A stretch of DNA of 64,000 bases from Eleginops maclovinus (Eukaryota; Chordata; Actinopteri; Perciformes; Eleginopidae), in assembly GCF_036324505.1 (NCBI RefSeq), contig NC_086370.1, positions 6,059,512 to 6,123,511 on the forward strand. The letters are read 5' to 3'. The notes beneath the pieces are model-generated. The model did not search any database. It worked only from the letters and a program-made list of their open reading frames with translations, and had not been told where the DNA came from. Positions 33,238 to 46,315 of this stretch are shown piece by piece. Within the stretch, counting starts at the first letter, position 1; every line of letters starts with the position of its first letter. A program made the position numbers and the translations under genes.

Positions 33238-36200
33238 CATACCTGTTTTTTATATTTTACGATTTGGAGTAATATGGACATAAAATAATGTATAATCTGG
33301 GAATACTGTCTTTCAATATCAAATAAATCGTAGAAAAGTTTCCAAATGATACAGTATTCAACTCTACTGTTTAGTTTTTATCCTACATCATTAGGCTACA
33401 TTTCTACTATGATAAAAGAAAAGGCCAATAATGGCATTTTTATCAGTATCCTTTTTTTCTGTGCTTATCGTAATGCTGAAATATGTGCATATTGGATAAG
33501 AATCTTGTGTTGCTTTATTAACATGGAAGAACAATGTTTTCAGAATGCTTCCTGTTGACTTTAGAGTTCCAATTTCCATGTTGTGAGTGGCTAAAATAGT
33601 AAGTACACTTAAGTCTTAAGACGAAAATAAGTTGTTATATAGTCAGTGGTAACTTTTCTGCCCATACTGGCAATAATAATAATAATAATTAAGAAACGCT
33701 GAAAAGACCCCAAAATGCTTGAGACTTTCCAGTATTGAGGACTCAAGTATAGAACATGACTTATTTATATTGGAACTAGTCTCTAAGTATTGTCTCTAGC
33801 ATATCAGTCTTAGATAAATAGTCTTAACAAATTGTACTTCCAAGTCTAAGAGATAGTGAAGACATTTTCTAGTCCACACCAAAACAGAACTCACATTTAT
33901 ATGTTTTAAAGCATTGATACTCTTTGGGTTTCTACAATCACTGGCATCACTGCTAAAGTAGAGAAATACGCTTGATCCGTTTGAAGCTAGCTGAGCTTTC
34001 ATTATTGTAACTTAACTTAACTTAACCTTAACTTTAGAGTGTTGTTCTGTGCAAAAAGAGGGCTGTCGGTTATGTACACGTTACAGTAAAGTTTAACTAG
34101 AAGGTGTAATTTTACTGCCAATTTTGACTAAATTAATCATTTCACCAACAAATGATTGAACAATCACATGGCATAATTCATAGCATCAGGCTAAACATGC
34201 TATCCTTTCTCACATTAAACTCTCTGAAAAGGCAATTGATAATGGCAACAATGCATTGCCATTCAGGAAAAAAATCAAATAAAATTCTTACGGTCCATTT
34301 GGTATTCTGTTTTAGATAAAAGTTGACAATGTTTTTAATGAAACATATTTCCTGCAGAATGTATCAACAGCTTGCATCCAAGGCATCAACGTCTGCATTC
34401 TCAGTTTATATTTGGAACCATCTTGAAATGTTTCTACGATATCTCTTTTCAGGAACAGCAATCACTGTTCATGATGTTGCCACGCAGCTTCAGTGTCTTC
34501 CGCAGTCTTAATGAATATCTCTGAGCTTCTTCAGATTGATCTCAGCTGTCCCTGGGGGGGCAGGTTGAAGGAGAATAGTCGCCACGTAGAAGAAAAGATA
34601 ATGATGAGACTAACGGGGGAGGGAAAAGAAGTTTGATTGACAATCGCAGACTGCAATTAGCGTTCTTTCAAAGCATCTGTGTATTGCTGGTGTATGTGAT
34701 GTGTACAGTATGTGTGTTTATTTTTAGTTGTGTTTGGAGTGTGCAGTGATCTGGATCCGTGATCCGGTGGTTCTGATCCGACACACAGGGACGAGTAGCG
34801 CTGGGTGTGAGGCGCCACTACCAGATGGCATCCTGTATGAACAACCCTGTCTCTCATGCACACACACACAAATGGACGCCCCAACGGTCTGATGGAATGG
34901 TCTTGATTCTGTCAACCTGCCATACATCAAACGCGTGCTGTGAAACCAGTGTAAAAATTAATTACTCTTTGTTTGTTTGAGCAGTGCGAAATCCATGGTG
35001 AATTTTGATTGTAAATGCATCAAGTTCTGCTCCATGTACAGCATAACTACTATATAGACACATATTGCAAACATGGCAATAGATACACACTATCGTTGTG
35101 TTTTTGTCATGAATTGATGGTACTATGTCTGAAAAACTAAAATAATAAGCAACAAATCAAGTTTTGCAATTATGTAATGTCAAACTAATCTTGTATATGT
35201 ATCAATACAACATTATACTAATAGTATCTTGTCTTTCAGCTTAACATTTGCAAAAAAGACATACTATTTTAAATGTGGAATCTTAATTCTGAGCTTTGAG
35301 GCATGTTGCTATATCTTCTTTTGCTAATCTGCAAAAGCAAAATCCAGTTTAATGAATAGGCGGCAGTAGACCACAACAAAGCTGTTGCTGTTAGATATTT
35401 TAGGTCCTTCTAAAACCATTAACATAGTTTAAGGATAGATGTTATTTACCTTTTTAAGTGGTGATGCAGAAATGAGTCCTAAAACCCGGAAAACATTTGG
35501 GATTTTACCACTTATGGTTCCTTCATCTCGAAGTCAATGTTTTTTTTGGTAAGAAGAAGTGTACACAAGCTTTTGAGATATTTACGTTTTGTTGTGTGAC
35601 ATAAAACAAGTCAGTAAAAGCTCCACTTGTGGATGTCCAAAGCTTCTGTGTCATAAAACAAGTCCACCCATAGCCTAGTGGTGGTGATTTGCATCCATGT
35701 TAGTTAATAGCCTAACGTTAGCTTTTTATTTCTTTACGGTTCAAAAATCATAAAGGGGTGTTAATATTTTAAGATTATTACGTGTGTTTGCCACAAATCT
35801 AATTTCTTTTGCAATAAACCAAAATCCAATGAGGAAATCCCATTGCTCATAGAGGGAGCCCTTGCGATGCTAACTTCCAGGTCGGCACACAAATATACGT
35901 CATCATTGTCACACTCGTTTTCTGCCCCAATCGTTAACCGTCTGAACATTCTTGATTCTTCTTCGTTTCCTTCCTTCATTGTTGATTTTTGACTGTTGGT
36001 AGCACCTGACTTATTCCATCATCCGACTTCAGCCTCAAAATCGATAGAAAGATTTTGATTCTTTTCTTTAAATATGTACTCTTAACTTATTCATACCTCC
36101 ATGGTCTAAGCTGGTATAATCAGAGGGCATGTCGGAAGAGCATTAAAAGGAAAAATCATGGAAATCCGCTTGTTCCCCTGTGCTTCCCTTTAACTCAGAA

Positions 36201-38765
36201 TCACAGTCAAGCACAGATCATACATATGTACAGAGCTCCTTACTCCCCGACGCATGCAGCAGGTCTGTTGCTGCAAATGAACGCGCCCCTTGATATAATT
36301 CTCATCAAGGTTCAATCAATTCTGTCTTCCTTTGCCTGCAGCGGTGTATCAAAAGGGTTCTTCATCAATTTCTTTCCCTCTATTCTGCTCACACCCCCCT
36401 GCTGCTCCTCATCTTCAGATTGAGACAGGGGACTTCAGGGGTAGGAGGGTGGGTGGAGGATCAGTCGCGGTCGTGCGTTAAAGTTGAAAATGTGGTTTCC
36501 ACAAGACTCCTTTGGCGTGAGGCTTGGACAACATGGCAGATGTGGAAGGGTTAGTAATGCAGATGTGGGATGGTGATTGGTGTTACATCATGTGATGACA
36601 TGTATGCGTACCCACGCAGAGAAAGAGTAAATCAGATCCTTTGGGGAAAACTCTTTGGCTTACGGGTCGGCTGGTCAGTGAAGGGGGCTGCTGACAGGAG
36701 AGTTCTGTATTTCACAGGATAGAAGTTGGATCAATGGTCCAGTGCTGTGGGAGGTGATGGTTAAATGTTTTGGCATTCAGGTCAGAGGACAGTCATCTGC
36801 CGACCCTCTGGTGAAAGCTAGAATAATCTGAAGCTTACCCAGAGATAAATGACCACTTAGTGCAAGGAGCTGCAACCTTTCACCGGCCTGTCAGCTTGGT
36901 TTCCACACTAGATACACACTAAAGCTTGAGATGATGTTTGCTGCAAAACCTACTGAAGGCTTCTGAAAAAAAGTGTAACTTAAAATGTTTAATTGTATAT
37001 AAAAATATATGTGTTTAGAACAATGCATGACGATTATAATCCTCATCGATTGATTTGTTTTAAAATGTCAGGTTTATCAGTGCTTTACCCCCCAGAGACA
37101 AAAACATGTAGGTCCAAAGCCTTTGGCAATGAAAGGGACTAGCAAAAAAATGGTGACTTCCAATGGGACTGATCACCTTTTGTCCAACTGTATTTTAAGT
37201 TGGTGATTGCGAACTCCCTGTAGTAGGCAGACATTATATTACTTACTGAATGGAGAGGTAAATGATCAGATTCAGCTTTTAACTAATTGTACAACTTTTA
37301 GATCATTATGATAAAAAAAGGGCTATTGAAATGTTCATACAGGGAAGTTCGTTTAGCTAAATCTGCTTGTTCACAGATGTGTATGTTCACAGATGTATAT
37401 TTTCAATTGGAAAAAGGTACTTTACGTAAAATTAAACACTACAATCTGTATTTCTATTTACAGTTGTACATAGTCAATGTGTTTGGTCATTTCTTTGTTG
37501 ATATTTAATCTGAGCTTTCTGCAATTATTCGAGTGAAGTAGAGGAGCGCCGGCTGAGCGCTGAGGTTCTAGGTTTTGGAAGTCAAATGGAAAAAGAACAT
37601 CTGGGACCAATAATATAATAGACAGAAACGGAAGTAGTAGTAGCACCATTTGGTCACTGCGGAAATGCCCTTAAACATCTGCCGCACTTTCTGGTTGTCT
37701 GGATACAAACAGGTACTTGTAATTGAAAAAAAAAACTACTATTTGCCCTGATTTTTTTAATAAGATTCAGAAAGAAATGTATAGTTTGAATATTAAATAC
37801 ATATCTGTTAAAGAAAAAAATCCAAATCAGAATATAACTATAACAATATCATCTACGATGCATCATAATCATTATCATTCAAACCATCATTATAACTTTG
37901 TGTATTAACAGAAGTGATGTCCGTTTAGTTTTTCCTAGTCCATATAGTGTAATTAAACTGATTAAATCAGTAAAATACAAACCAACATTTAGATTTATTG
38001 TGGACTCCACAACGTAATGAATATAAGAGATTTACAGACACACTCAGTATACACACTGTGTTTATGCTGTATTTAGTCATCTGTGGGCACTGGGACCGAG
38101 GCAACCTGCTGCGTGGCGTCCCGATCTGTTGGGACCCAGATGGGAATATGAGTCTGACGGCGTTTGTCAGCGAGCCCAGATAGGCCTCCTAACCTCCCGC
38201 ACCTCCTCTTCCCTTCCTTCCTATTCTCCCATTTCCCCATCCCTCCTACTCGCCCAACCCAAAAAGCAATACTAAACACAGTAATACCTCTGTTGGTCCC
38301 CACTGCGTGTGGTGCTGCCGAGGTTAGCCACTCAGAAGCCTCAAACGGTGTCTCGGAGATGAGGTATAGATGGAGTTTGATTGAAAGAAGAGAGAGAAAG
38401 AGAATCGGATGGGGAGTCCCAGGGTGAATGTGTTGTGCCATCCACAGACTCCTGATGTGACTTCATTTAGATTTATATCAGTCGCTAAATTAGAATAATC
38501 ACTTCTAAAGCACTCCAGGCTTTCTCTTTTTTTTAGGGGGAGGGTTTCTTTTTCTGTTTCAGCTGTTTTAAAAGCCCTCTCACTTTTTGCTTTTCATTTG
38601 TCTTACAATGCAGTTTGCTCTTTCTTTAGGACACGCTACTATCTTTGTTTTCCCTTATATAGCCCTATAGCCCTCCTCTCTACTTTCTTAGTTAACATGT
38701 CTTTTTTATCCATATTTCTCTTTTATTTTATTTGGTCAACTACTTTTATATATTTTCTTTTAGAC
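33238..38765. other. Long gene-free stretch
   Basis: About 5.5 kb without a recognisable coding region, RNA gene or well-defined transposon. Small items are a (TTAAC)n-like run at 34010-34034, an AATAAT run near 33672-33690, a pair of similar segments around GACATAAAACAAGTC (35600) and CATAAAACAAGTC (35653), and a C/T-rich stretch at 38185-38260. Short frames (for example minus strand 35761-35979 and opposing frames at 38073-38441) show no domain. Confidence 0.35.
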
Positions 38766-39473
38766 AGGACATACTATATTCATTTTCAGGTTCATATTTG
38801 TATGTTGTGCCTCTACTTGGACATGTCTCCATGCTTTATTGTTCAAAAAGCTCTTTATTTTTCTCTTACTGACTGTGCTGCAGCGCCTCTTTTCACCCTC
38901 TGTCTGAAACCAGAGCCTAGTCTGCTCTGATTGGTTAGTTGGCCGACTCTGTTGTGATTAGTCAACTGCTTATGTCCAGCCACTTAGCCTATCACTTTGG
39001 ACTGGCCAATAGAGGTGGGTGTGTTACATAGTGATGTCATTATGTGATGGAGGTAAACAAAGGAGTCCAATGAAAGCGTTTCAGGCAGGGGGGGATTATG
39101 TGGGACAGAAACTCCCTCTGGAGGGAGTTTTGGGATTTTAGCCTTTGCAGACCATTTACATGCACACAAATATATATAACACACGCTGTGGTTGTGAAGA
39201 ACTGCCCGAGCAGTCAACATGTCGATGTATCCTTGGGCAAGATACTTAACCCCGAGTTGCTCCCGATGGCCTGTGTGGTGTGAATGTGTATGAACGTTAG
39301 TTCCCTAGAGCAAGGTGTACTGCTCTGTATGAATGAGGTGTGAATGACTTGTAAAGCGCTTTGAGGGGTCGTAAAGGCTGAATAAAGTGCTATTTAAGTA
39401 CAGTTCATTTACCATTACCATTTGCAACACAGGAAAGGGAAAACCCCAAAACGTTGAATAGGGACCTCTTTTA
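38766..39473 (+). repeat. Family R copy E, interrupted by a nested repeat
   Basis: The left part (38766-39183) runs from CATTTTCAGGTTCATATTTG through GTCTGAAACCAGAGCC, GTGATGTCATTATGTGA, GGGATTTTAGCCTTTGCAGA and CCATTTACATGCACAC. The right part (39426-39473) resumes with AACACAGGAAAGGGAAAACC and ends TAGGGACCTCTTTTA. Comparison with copy F, which is uninterrupted (AACACACTACAGGAAAGG), shows that everything between is an insertion. Confidence 0.85.
39184..39425 (+). mobile_element. Dispersed repeat inserted into family R copy E
   Basis: A 242-bp insertion containing ATGTCGATGTATCCTTGGGC, AAGATACTTAACCCCGAGTT, GTAAAGCGCTTTGAGGGGTC and the tail AAGTGCTATTTAAGTACAGT followed by TCATTTACCATTACCATTTG. 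From memory this is a very common fish repeat; the related fragment at 10086-10215 also shows a B-box-like motif. AACACA occurs on both sides (39178-39183 and 39426-39431), a plausible short target duplication. Confidence 0.75.
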
Positions 39474-40050
39474 TATATTTGCAAATAATTTGGGAGAAGT
39501 TGGACTTCAGGTTAGATGTGTATGCAACAATATACTCCATTAAAAATTCCAGTATCCTTATTGGCAATTAACCTGATTCTGAATAAAAAGGCATTTCAAA
39601 TATATGACCGGTATTTGTCAGGTACAAGCCACTAATAACCTTGCAATCTTGGCTAAAGGGTCATAAATAAAGGATCAGGACATAAATATGAAGGTAGATA
39701 TGGTGCAAAATGTGAAAGCTTGTAAAACCTGATGTGAGCACCTGTAGAGTACAATGTGAGAACTTGCAGAAAATAAATCGGAGCATGTGAGCATACATTT
39801 ACCCTTAAATACCCACGCATCTGTGAACAAAATTTGATGAGCTAGTTTTGTAGCTTGTAGAAAGAAAATGAACTTAGTGATGACATTTTCACTTGCAGAC
39901 ATTTTTTTTTTTTCAAAATATTTTCCATTACAACTGCAACTTGATTATTGCAACCTCTCAAATCAGTCATTACAACTTCACGAATCTGCTCTGTGGTAGT
40001 ATAAATCGACAAATTTGCTGCCTTGACTTTTGCTACGCTTCTTGCAATGA

Positions 40051-40051
<1 letters not shown>

Positions 40052-40125
<74 letters not shown>

Positions 40126-40130
40126 GTCTG

Positions 40131-40168
<38 letters not shown>
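40052..40168. repeat. (GT)n microsatellite, interrupted, inside the long-TIR element
   Basis: A GT array beginning at the inner edge of the left arm, broken by TTGTCTGTT at about 40124-40132. Confidence 0.95.
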
Positions 40169-40171
<3 letters not shown>

Positions 40172-40172
40172 T

Positions 40173-40190
40173 GGGGGGGGGGGGGGGGGG
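40173..40190 (+). repeat. G18 homopolymer
   Basis: Eighteen consecutive G just after the GT array, separated by only TTTGT. Confidence 0.95.
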
Positions 40191-40864
40191 TCGATGCTCG
40201 CTTTGCTTTTAATCATACAAAGCCAGATACATCAATGTTTTACTTGTCTCCATAGCGCCGTGGTTCATTGTTTATTAATGTGATTAAGCGGCATTTACCG
40301 TTTAGTCTCCCGTTAACTCACGGCAGCGGCCACTGGACAGTATTCACTGTCTGACTGTCACACAAGCAGCTGATCATACCCCCCATCTCCATAACTGAAG
40401 GTGTTTCAGTCTGAACTGACGCTGTTTGGCATCACAACGCTGTTATGAAAGTGTCTCTGGTATAAGATGGGTTGATTATATCATAGCAACCGAAGCTAAT
40501 CTGACTGTCTTGACTACTTGCTATCATATTGTGGCAGAAGCCGTTTATATGTAAGTAATAAGGCATATTTTACCGGCATATTTTTCATTATGATTTTGCT
40601 TGTGATAGTCTGACATGGCAACCTGTGCAGCCCATGTATTGATTCCATCTGATAGCTGCTATTACAAAACAGGACAACGTCTGCCTGCTCTTCACAGCAT
40701 TGATCAATAACAGCGAACGGATGGTGATTGGAGTAAGGTAATACAAGCATCACACTGAGCCTGGTTATTGTTGCCTGACTATATAAAGTGTGTGTTTTTT
40801 ATAAGTGTGTGGTCACGATCTAGTCACTTTGCGCAGCGCTACTGCTTGTTACATTTTGTATTTG

Positions 40865-41092
40865 ACACATTCATCGCAAGAAGCGTAGCAAAAGTCAAGG
40901 CCGCAGATTCGCCGATTTATACTACCACAGAGCAGATTCGTGAAGTTGTAATGACTGATTTGAGAGGTTGTAATAACCAAGTTGCAGTTGTAATGGAAAA
41001 TATATTGAAAAAAATATATATTTTTCTGCAAGTGAAAATTTCATCACTAAGTTCATTTTCTTTCTACAAGCTTTTTCTTTTTTGCTGTGACT
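40865..41092 (+). other. Matching open frame carried in both inverted arms
   Basis: The right arm (plus) encodes FIARSVAKVKAADSPIYTTT followed by EQIREVVMTDLRGCNNQVAV and VMENILKK. The left arm (minus, about 39900-40055) encodes the same run with NLS in place of DSP. In the 40-odd shared codons the remaining differences between arms are synonymous. It may be a remnant of a longer coding sequence or chance in a young repeat. No known domain is recognised. Confidence 0.4.
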
Positions 41093-41266
41093 TCAACTTT
41101 TGTTCACAGATACGTGGATATTTTATACAAGTGTAAATGCATGCACACAAGCTCAGATTTGTTTTTCTGCAAGTTCTCACCTTACAGGTGCTCACATCAG
41201 GTCTTACAAGTGAAGTACACCACACAAGCTCTCGCATTTTGCACCATATCTACCTTCATACATAAA

Positions 41267-41848
41267 GTGTTTTAGGAAATGTGAGCAAGATCTTACAACA
41301 GTTCCTTCAATAAGCTGTTAGGTATCTTTATTTACCAAATGGATGGTTATGACGTAACTTCTTGTTCTACTAGCTGCATGTCTCATTTTGTATCCAGAGT
41401 CTGTGTTCTCCTTAAAAAGCAAGCACAAGAACATACAAGTTCTGTTCCACTTGAAAGGTACATCTGACACGCACATGAATGCACCATTAGCCATTATTTG
41501 CACACCACTGCTCCCCCACCAGGTCCTCCAACAGATGTGAAGGCTGTGAGTTTTGCGGCAGAGTTGGACACACTGGGCTGCGGCTGAAATGTGTGTGTTT
41601 CCCACTGTGAGGTGACAGCAGGGCAGCCCCATTTAACAACTAGGTCATTCCCAAAAGGAACCCGCTGGATGTTTGTTTTATGACTTCTGAGGTTTGGTTT
41701 TTGTGCATGTGCGCACAAGCAAACAACAAGGACAAGAAGTCATAAACGGACACTGACACACACGGACGTAACACACTTTGTCGGAGCTAGGCGCACACAT
41801 CTTAAATACACATGGAAAGTAAACAGTGTAAAAAGTACAGCAGTGAGC
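41267..41848. other. No gene recognised
   Basis: Non-repetitive sequence with a minus-strand 104-codon frame (41318-41632) lacking any recognisable domain. Confidence 0.3.
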
Positions 41849-43060
<1,212 letters not shown>

Positions 43061-43240
43061 AAAGAGACTGCTCAGCCCAGCAGGACGGCGGCAGGCCTGG
43101 ACTTATTAGTCACTCGTCTCGAGCTGTCAGCCCACACAAAAGGCATCAGACGATTAAAAAAATGAACAGCCGCAAACATATTCTGCAAAACCGCTCGTCT
43201 TCTGCTATGTGTCAGGTGTGTGTGGGTGTGAGGTATATCG

Positions 43241-43241
<1 letters not shown>

Positions 43242-43271
<30 letters not shown>
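43242..43271. repeat. (TG)n microsatellite, 30 bp
   Basis: A short TG run followed by GGGG. Confidence 0.9.
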
Positions 43272-43273
<2 letters not shown>

Positions 43274-43479
43274 GAAATGTGCGTTTTGATGGAAGCCTAT
43301 TTTCCCTCAGAGTCCACTCTTCCTCTAAGTGGAGGAAATCAATGCAAATAAGGGAAGCGTGGAGGACTGAAAAGAATGACGAGAAAGGGGTTGGAAAAAC
43401 AAACAAAGGCCGGGATTTAAGGAAATAAAAAAAAATAGACAAGAAGAAGAAGCGAGGGGGAAAATGGGATGAGAATGCC

Positions 43480-43700
43480 CATTAAGGTGGGAAATTGGAG
43501 CCCTTTGCTGTTAAGCATTCTGCTTGTGCCTATATTTCCCTGATGGTGTTGCGAGATTCGCCGGGCCTCCGAGTTATCCAGATGAGACCAGCAAGAATTA
43601 AAACGCCATATGTTCAGGACGGCACCTCGGCGCAAATCAAACGCTCCTGTAATTTCTCTCAATACAAAAGAGGCCCCTTACATTAGGCTCTCTCCGCTTT
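43480..43700. promoter_or_regulatory. Candidate conserved noncoding element
   Basis: A repeat-free block with ATGCCCATTAAGGTGGGAAA, GAATTAAAACGCCATATGTT and CTGTAATTTCTCTCAATACA. The composition differs from the surrounding AT-rich DNA and there is no open frame with known content. Conservation cannot be tested here. Confidence 0.3.
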
Positions 43701-44323
43701 GCTGGCTTGTTTATTTCCACCCTCTTTTTGTCATGTTGATGTGGCGATTTATTCTAACTTAGTGCCGCTTTTTGCTGCTCTATAGGTTGCGTGTAAGTAT
43801 GTGTGTAGACAGCATGTTAAGTCGTGTGTGATGACATCAGTGAAGGAATGACACTCTGGCCCCATGACCTTTTATAATGAGTGTTCCACATTAGAGATCT
43901 GCCATAGGCTGAAACAGTAATTGTCTTTGATAAAGGGAAATTCACTTATGTCACTTGTTTTTCCTTTTTTATTCCTTATTATAGTTTGTCTTAATACACA
44001 GTTATACACCTAGTCGTTATTCTGATCCCATTTGTAACATTACTTCATGTTGCCTTCATCTTGACAAGTGTTCAATGATTCTAAATGTTTAATGTCATAA
44101 CATAAGCCTTGGTCTTAAGCCTTGGTCTTAAGCCTTGGTCTAGTCTCAGGTTTTAGATATAATTGCAATTCATTTAACTGGATTAATTGAAAGTATACTG
44201 TAGTTAGTACCATACAAATTAGTTCAGAAAGCAGCTTTTTTAAATGAACAGTTGCATTTCAGTTCCTTTTTCTTTCATACAAAACTATGGAAGCCATAAT
44301 GAAGTTGTAACTTGTGTTTTGTA
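43701..44323. other. No gene recognised
   Basis: AT-rich. Apart from the 13-bp tandem repeat listed separately, nothing was seen. Confidence 0.3.
44103..44141 (+). repeat. Three perfect 13-bp tandem units
   Basis: TAAGCCTTGGTCT is repeated three times without change, at 44103, 44116 and 44129. Confidence 0.95.
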
Positions 44324-44753
44324 TTAAAGAGGAAATATCTGTCCATTATCAGCTTTAATGTTCAAATAGCTCTTTATTTGTCTCATACTACCTGTGCTGC
44401 ATCACCTCTTTTCACCTTCTGTCTGAAACCAGAGCCCAGTGTGCTCTGATTGGTTAGCTGCCCGGCTCAGTTGTGATTGGTCAAACGCTTAGAGATGTGT
44501 CAGAAATGTCTTGACCCTTAGCAAATCCCAAATAGAGGTGCAAGTGTTACAGAGTGATGTCATTATGTTCCAGAAGTAAACAAAGGAGTCTTATGGAGGC
44601 GTTTCGGGCAAGGGGGGAGTGTGTGGGAGAGAAACTCCCTCTGGAGAAAACACCGGGATTTTAGCCTTTGCGGACCATTTACATGCACAAACACCTGTAT
44701 AACACACTACAGGAAAGGGAAAACCCCCCAAAACATAAAAGTTCTTCTTAAAG
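44324..44753 (+). repeat. Family R copy F, nearly full length
   Basis: The copy begins TTAAAGAGGAAATATCTGTC and ends AAAAGTTCTTCTTAA, with TTAA at both outer edges. It contains all family blocks in order, including GTCTGAAACCAGAGCC, GTGATTGGTCAA, GTGATGTCATTATGTTCC, GTGTGTGGGAGAGAAACTCC, GGGATTTTAGCCTTTGCGGA and CACTACAGGAAAGGGAAAAC. It serves as the uninterrupted reference for copy E. Confidence 0.8.
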
Positions 44754-45577
44754 ATTGATTAAAATGAATTATTTAAATGTTGCTGTATTTATATTTTCAA
44801 GTTCATGGATCTTTTGCTAACTAGCAGCAGCATCAGACTATAGTAAAGGCTCAATGTACCAGTGGTACAAATAAAGCCGTTGCGTGATGTGAGCTGATTT
44901 GCCGTAGCAGCTGAGTGTGTTGGGACTCTTACAGTACTGTATCGCTTATTTAAACATTTTGTGGTTTGTAGAAGGACCAATATGATAGTTCTAGTTGTAC
45001 TTAAATAGTCTGTTACCTATAGTGTCTTTATTTGTATTAAGGAAGGAGTGAACGTGGCTTTCAAGATGTGTTTTATTTTTTTGCTCTGAGCATTTGAGCA
45101 GACTGATGATAAGGTTTCTAAGTTGTTGGGGAGATGTTCAACTGGATTTTCCCACTTTGGAACTAAACATTCCCACCAATATGAATGCAGCACAAAGACC
45201 CGCCCAACAGTGATAAAAGAAGAGAAACATAACCTTTGTATCCTCCCCATATTTCCAGATCTGCTCCAAATTGTAAAGGGTTCTCTTTTGGTTCATGCTA
45301 CACAGTTCCACGTAGTTTCAATTAAAATCGATCACTGATTAGCAGACACATGCTCCATTTTAGAATAAAAGATTACATATATACAAATATGTATGTAAGC
45401 ATAAGAAATACAACTAAAAGTATAAAATGTAATTCACAAAATAATTTAATATCCAATAAATAAGGACTCTGTTATAGAGGAACCAGGGCTCTTGGTTCTT
45501 TATTTACACCTGAGAGCACATTTTCAAACTGTGACCACGTTTTCTTTCTCTTTCCAAACCTCTCCAACCTGCTTCCA
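44754..45577. other. No gene recognised
   Basis: AT-rich. Short opposing frames at 45017-45338 have no domain. Confidence 0.3.
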
Positions 45578-45592
45578 CCCCCCCCCCCCCCC
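45578..45592 (+). repeat. C15 homopolymer
   Basis: Fifteen C in a row within a C/T-rich tract (45540-45620). Confidence 0.9.
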
Positions 45593-45766
45593 TCCACCTT
45601 TGTCCACCACCACCCCTTCCCATAATGCCTCTATCTATCACTATCTGTTTTTTTAAAATGTTACCCCTGCCTCGTCAGTCCCCATCGGCCCGACTCGCTC
45701 CGATAATTGTGTGTTTTCAACCTCTGCCGCCTTTGGCTAATTTAACCATAGATTGAAATGGAGTGA

Positions 45767-45843
45767 CCCCCCCCCCCCCCAAACCACCACACCCCACTAC
45801 CTCCACACACACACTCACATGCACACACACACACACACACACT

Positions 45844-45930
<87 letters not shown>
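45767..45930. repeat. C14 run followed by interrupted (AC)n array
   Basis: C14 lies at 45767-45780, then AC-rich sequence from 45803 to 45930 with TC interruptions near 45815 and 45842-45845, and a pure AC run after that. Confidence 0.95.
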
Positions 45931-45931
<1 letters not shown>

Positions 45932-46231
45932 GTGCGGTGTGGCAATCAGGAGTCTTGAATGGACTGTGTTTCCTCGGCAGACACAAGGCTGATTCCAAAG
46001 CTAATAGTCATTGTTTGAAGTGACACTGCTGCCCTGGCATTTGCTTAACCTTCTGTCTTATGCACAAGGCAGAGTCAATGCACAATCCCTGCTTAATTAA
46101 TATCTTCACTCTCTTTCCACTCTCCTACTCCTTCATCCAACTCCCTTTCATCCCTGTAGAACCAGACAGAGATGGATAGTGTGATCTCTACCTTTCATGG
46201 TAAAGAAAGATCTTTATATATGACTCTTTTG
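45931..46231. other. No gene; weak CNE-like words near 46040-46110
   Basis: The stretch CTTATGCACAAGGCAGAGTC through CTGCTTAATTAATATCTTCA is repeat-free with a TTAATTAA core. Nothing further can be supported. Confidence 0.25.
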
Positions 46232-46315
46232 TGTCTTTGACAATCAAATCAAATCAATCAAAAATATGTTATTCATCCCAGAGGGAAATTAGTTTTTGGT
46301 GACAGTTGCGCCATA
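46232..46315 (-). repeat. Retroelement 3' tail fragment
   Basis: The minus strand reads AATTTCCCTCTGGGATGAAT followed by an A/T spacer and GATTTGATTTGATTG. It matches the 3' end of the minus-strand element at 26195-26890 (AATTTCTCCCTGGAATCAAT). Confidence 0.55.

Larger units (their letters stand above)
39687..41260. mobile_element. Unclassified transposon with about 370-395-bp terminal inverted repeats
   Basis: The left arm (39687-40055) and right arm (40865-41260) are inverted copies, roughly 85 percent alike by eye. They begin TATGAAGGTAGATATGGTGC at the left and end with the complement (GCACCATATCTACCTTCATA) at the right. CATAAA flanks both ends (39681-39686 and 41261-41266), a 6-bp, possibly 7-bp, target duplication. 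The roughly 810-bp centre has no transposase and holds GT arrays and a G18 run. Arm sequence contains repeated CTTGCAG/CTTGTAG/CTTGTAA words. Size and structure fit a non-autonomous DNA transposon or foldback element. I do not recognise the superfamily. Confidence 0.85.

Noticed and set aside
34010..34034. Telomere-like (TTAAC)n run
   Set aside because: Only about four imperfect units, and the unit is not TTAGGG.
36055..36423. 122-residue plus-strand frame as an exon
   Set aside because: No recognisable domain and no clear splice signals bounding a conserved-looking segment.
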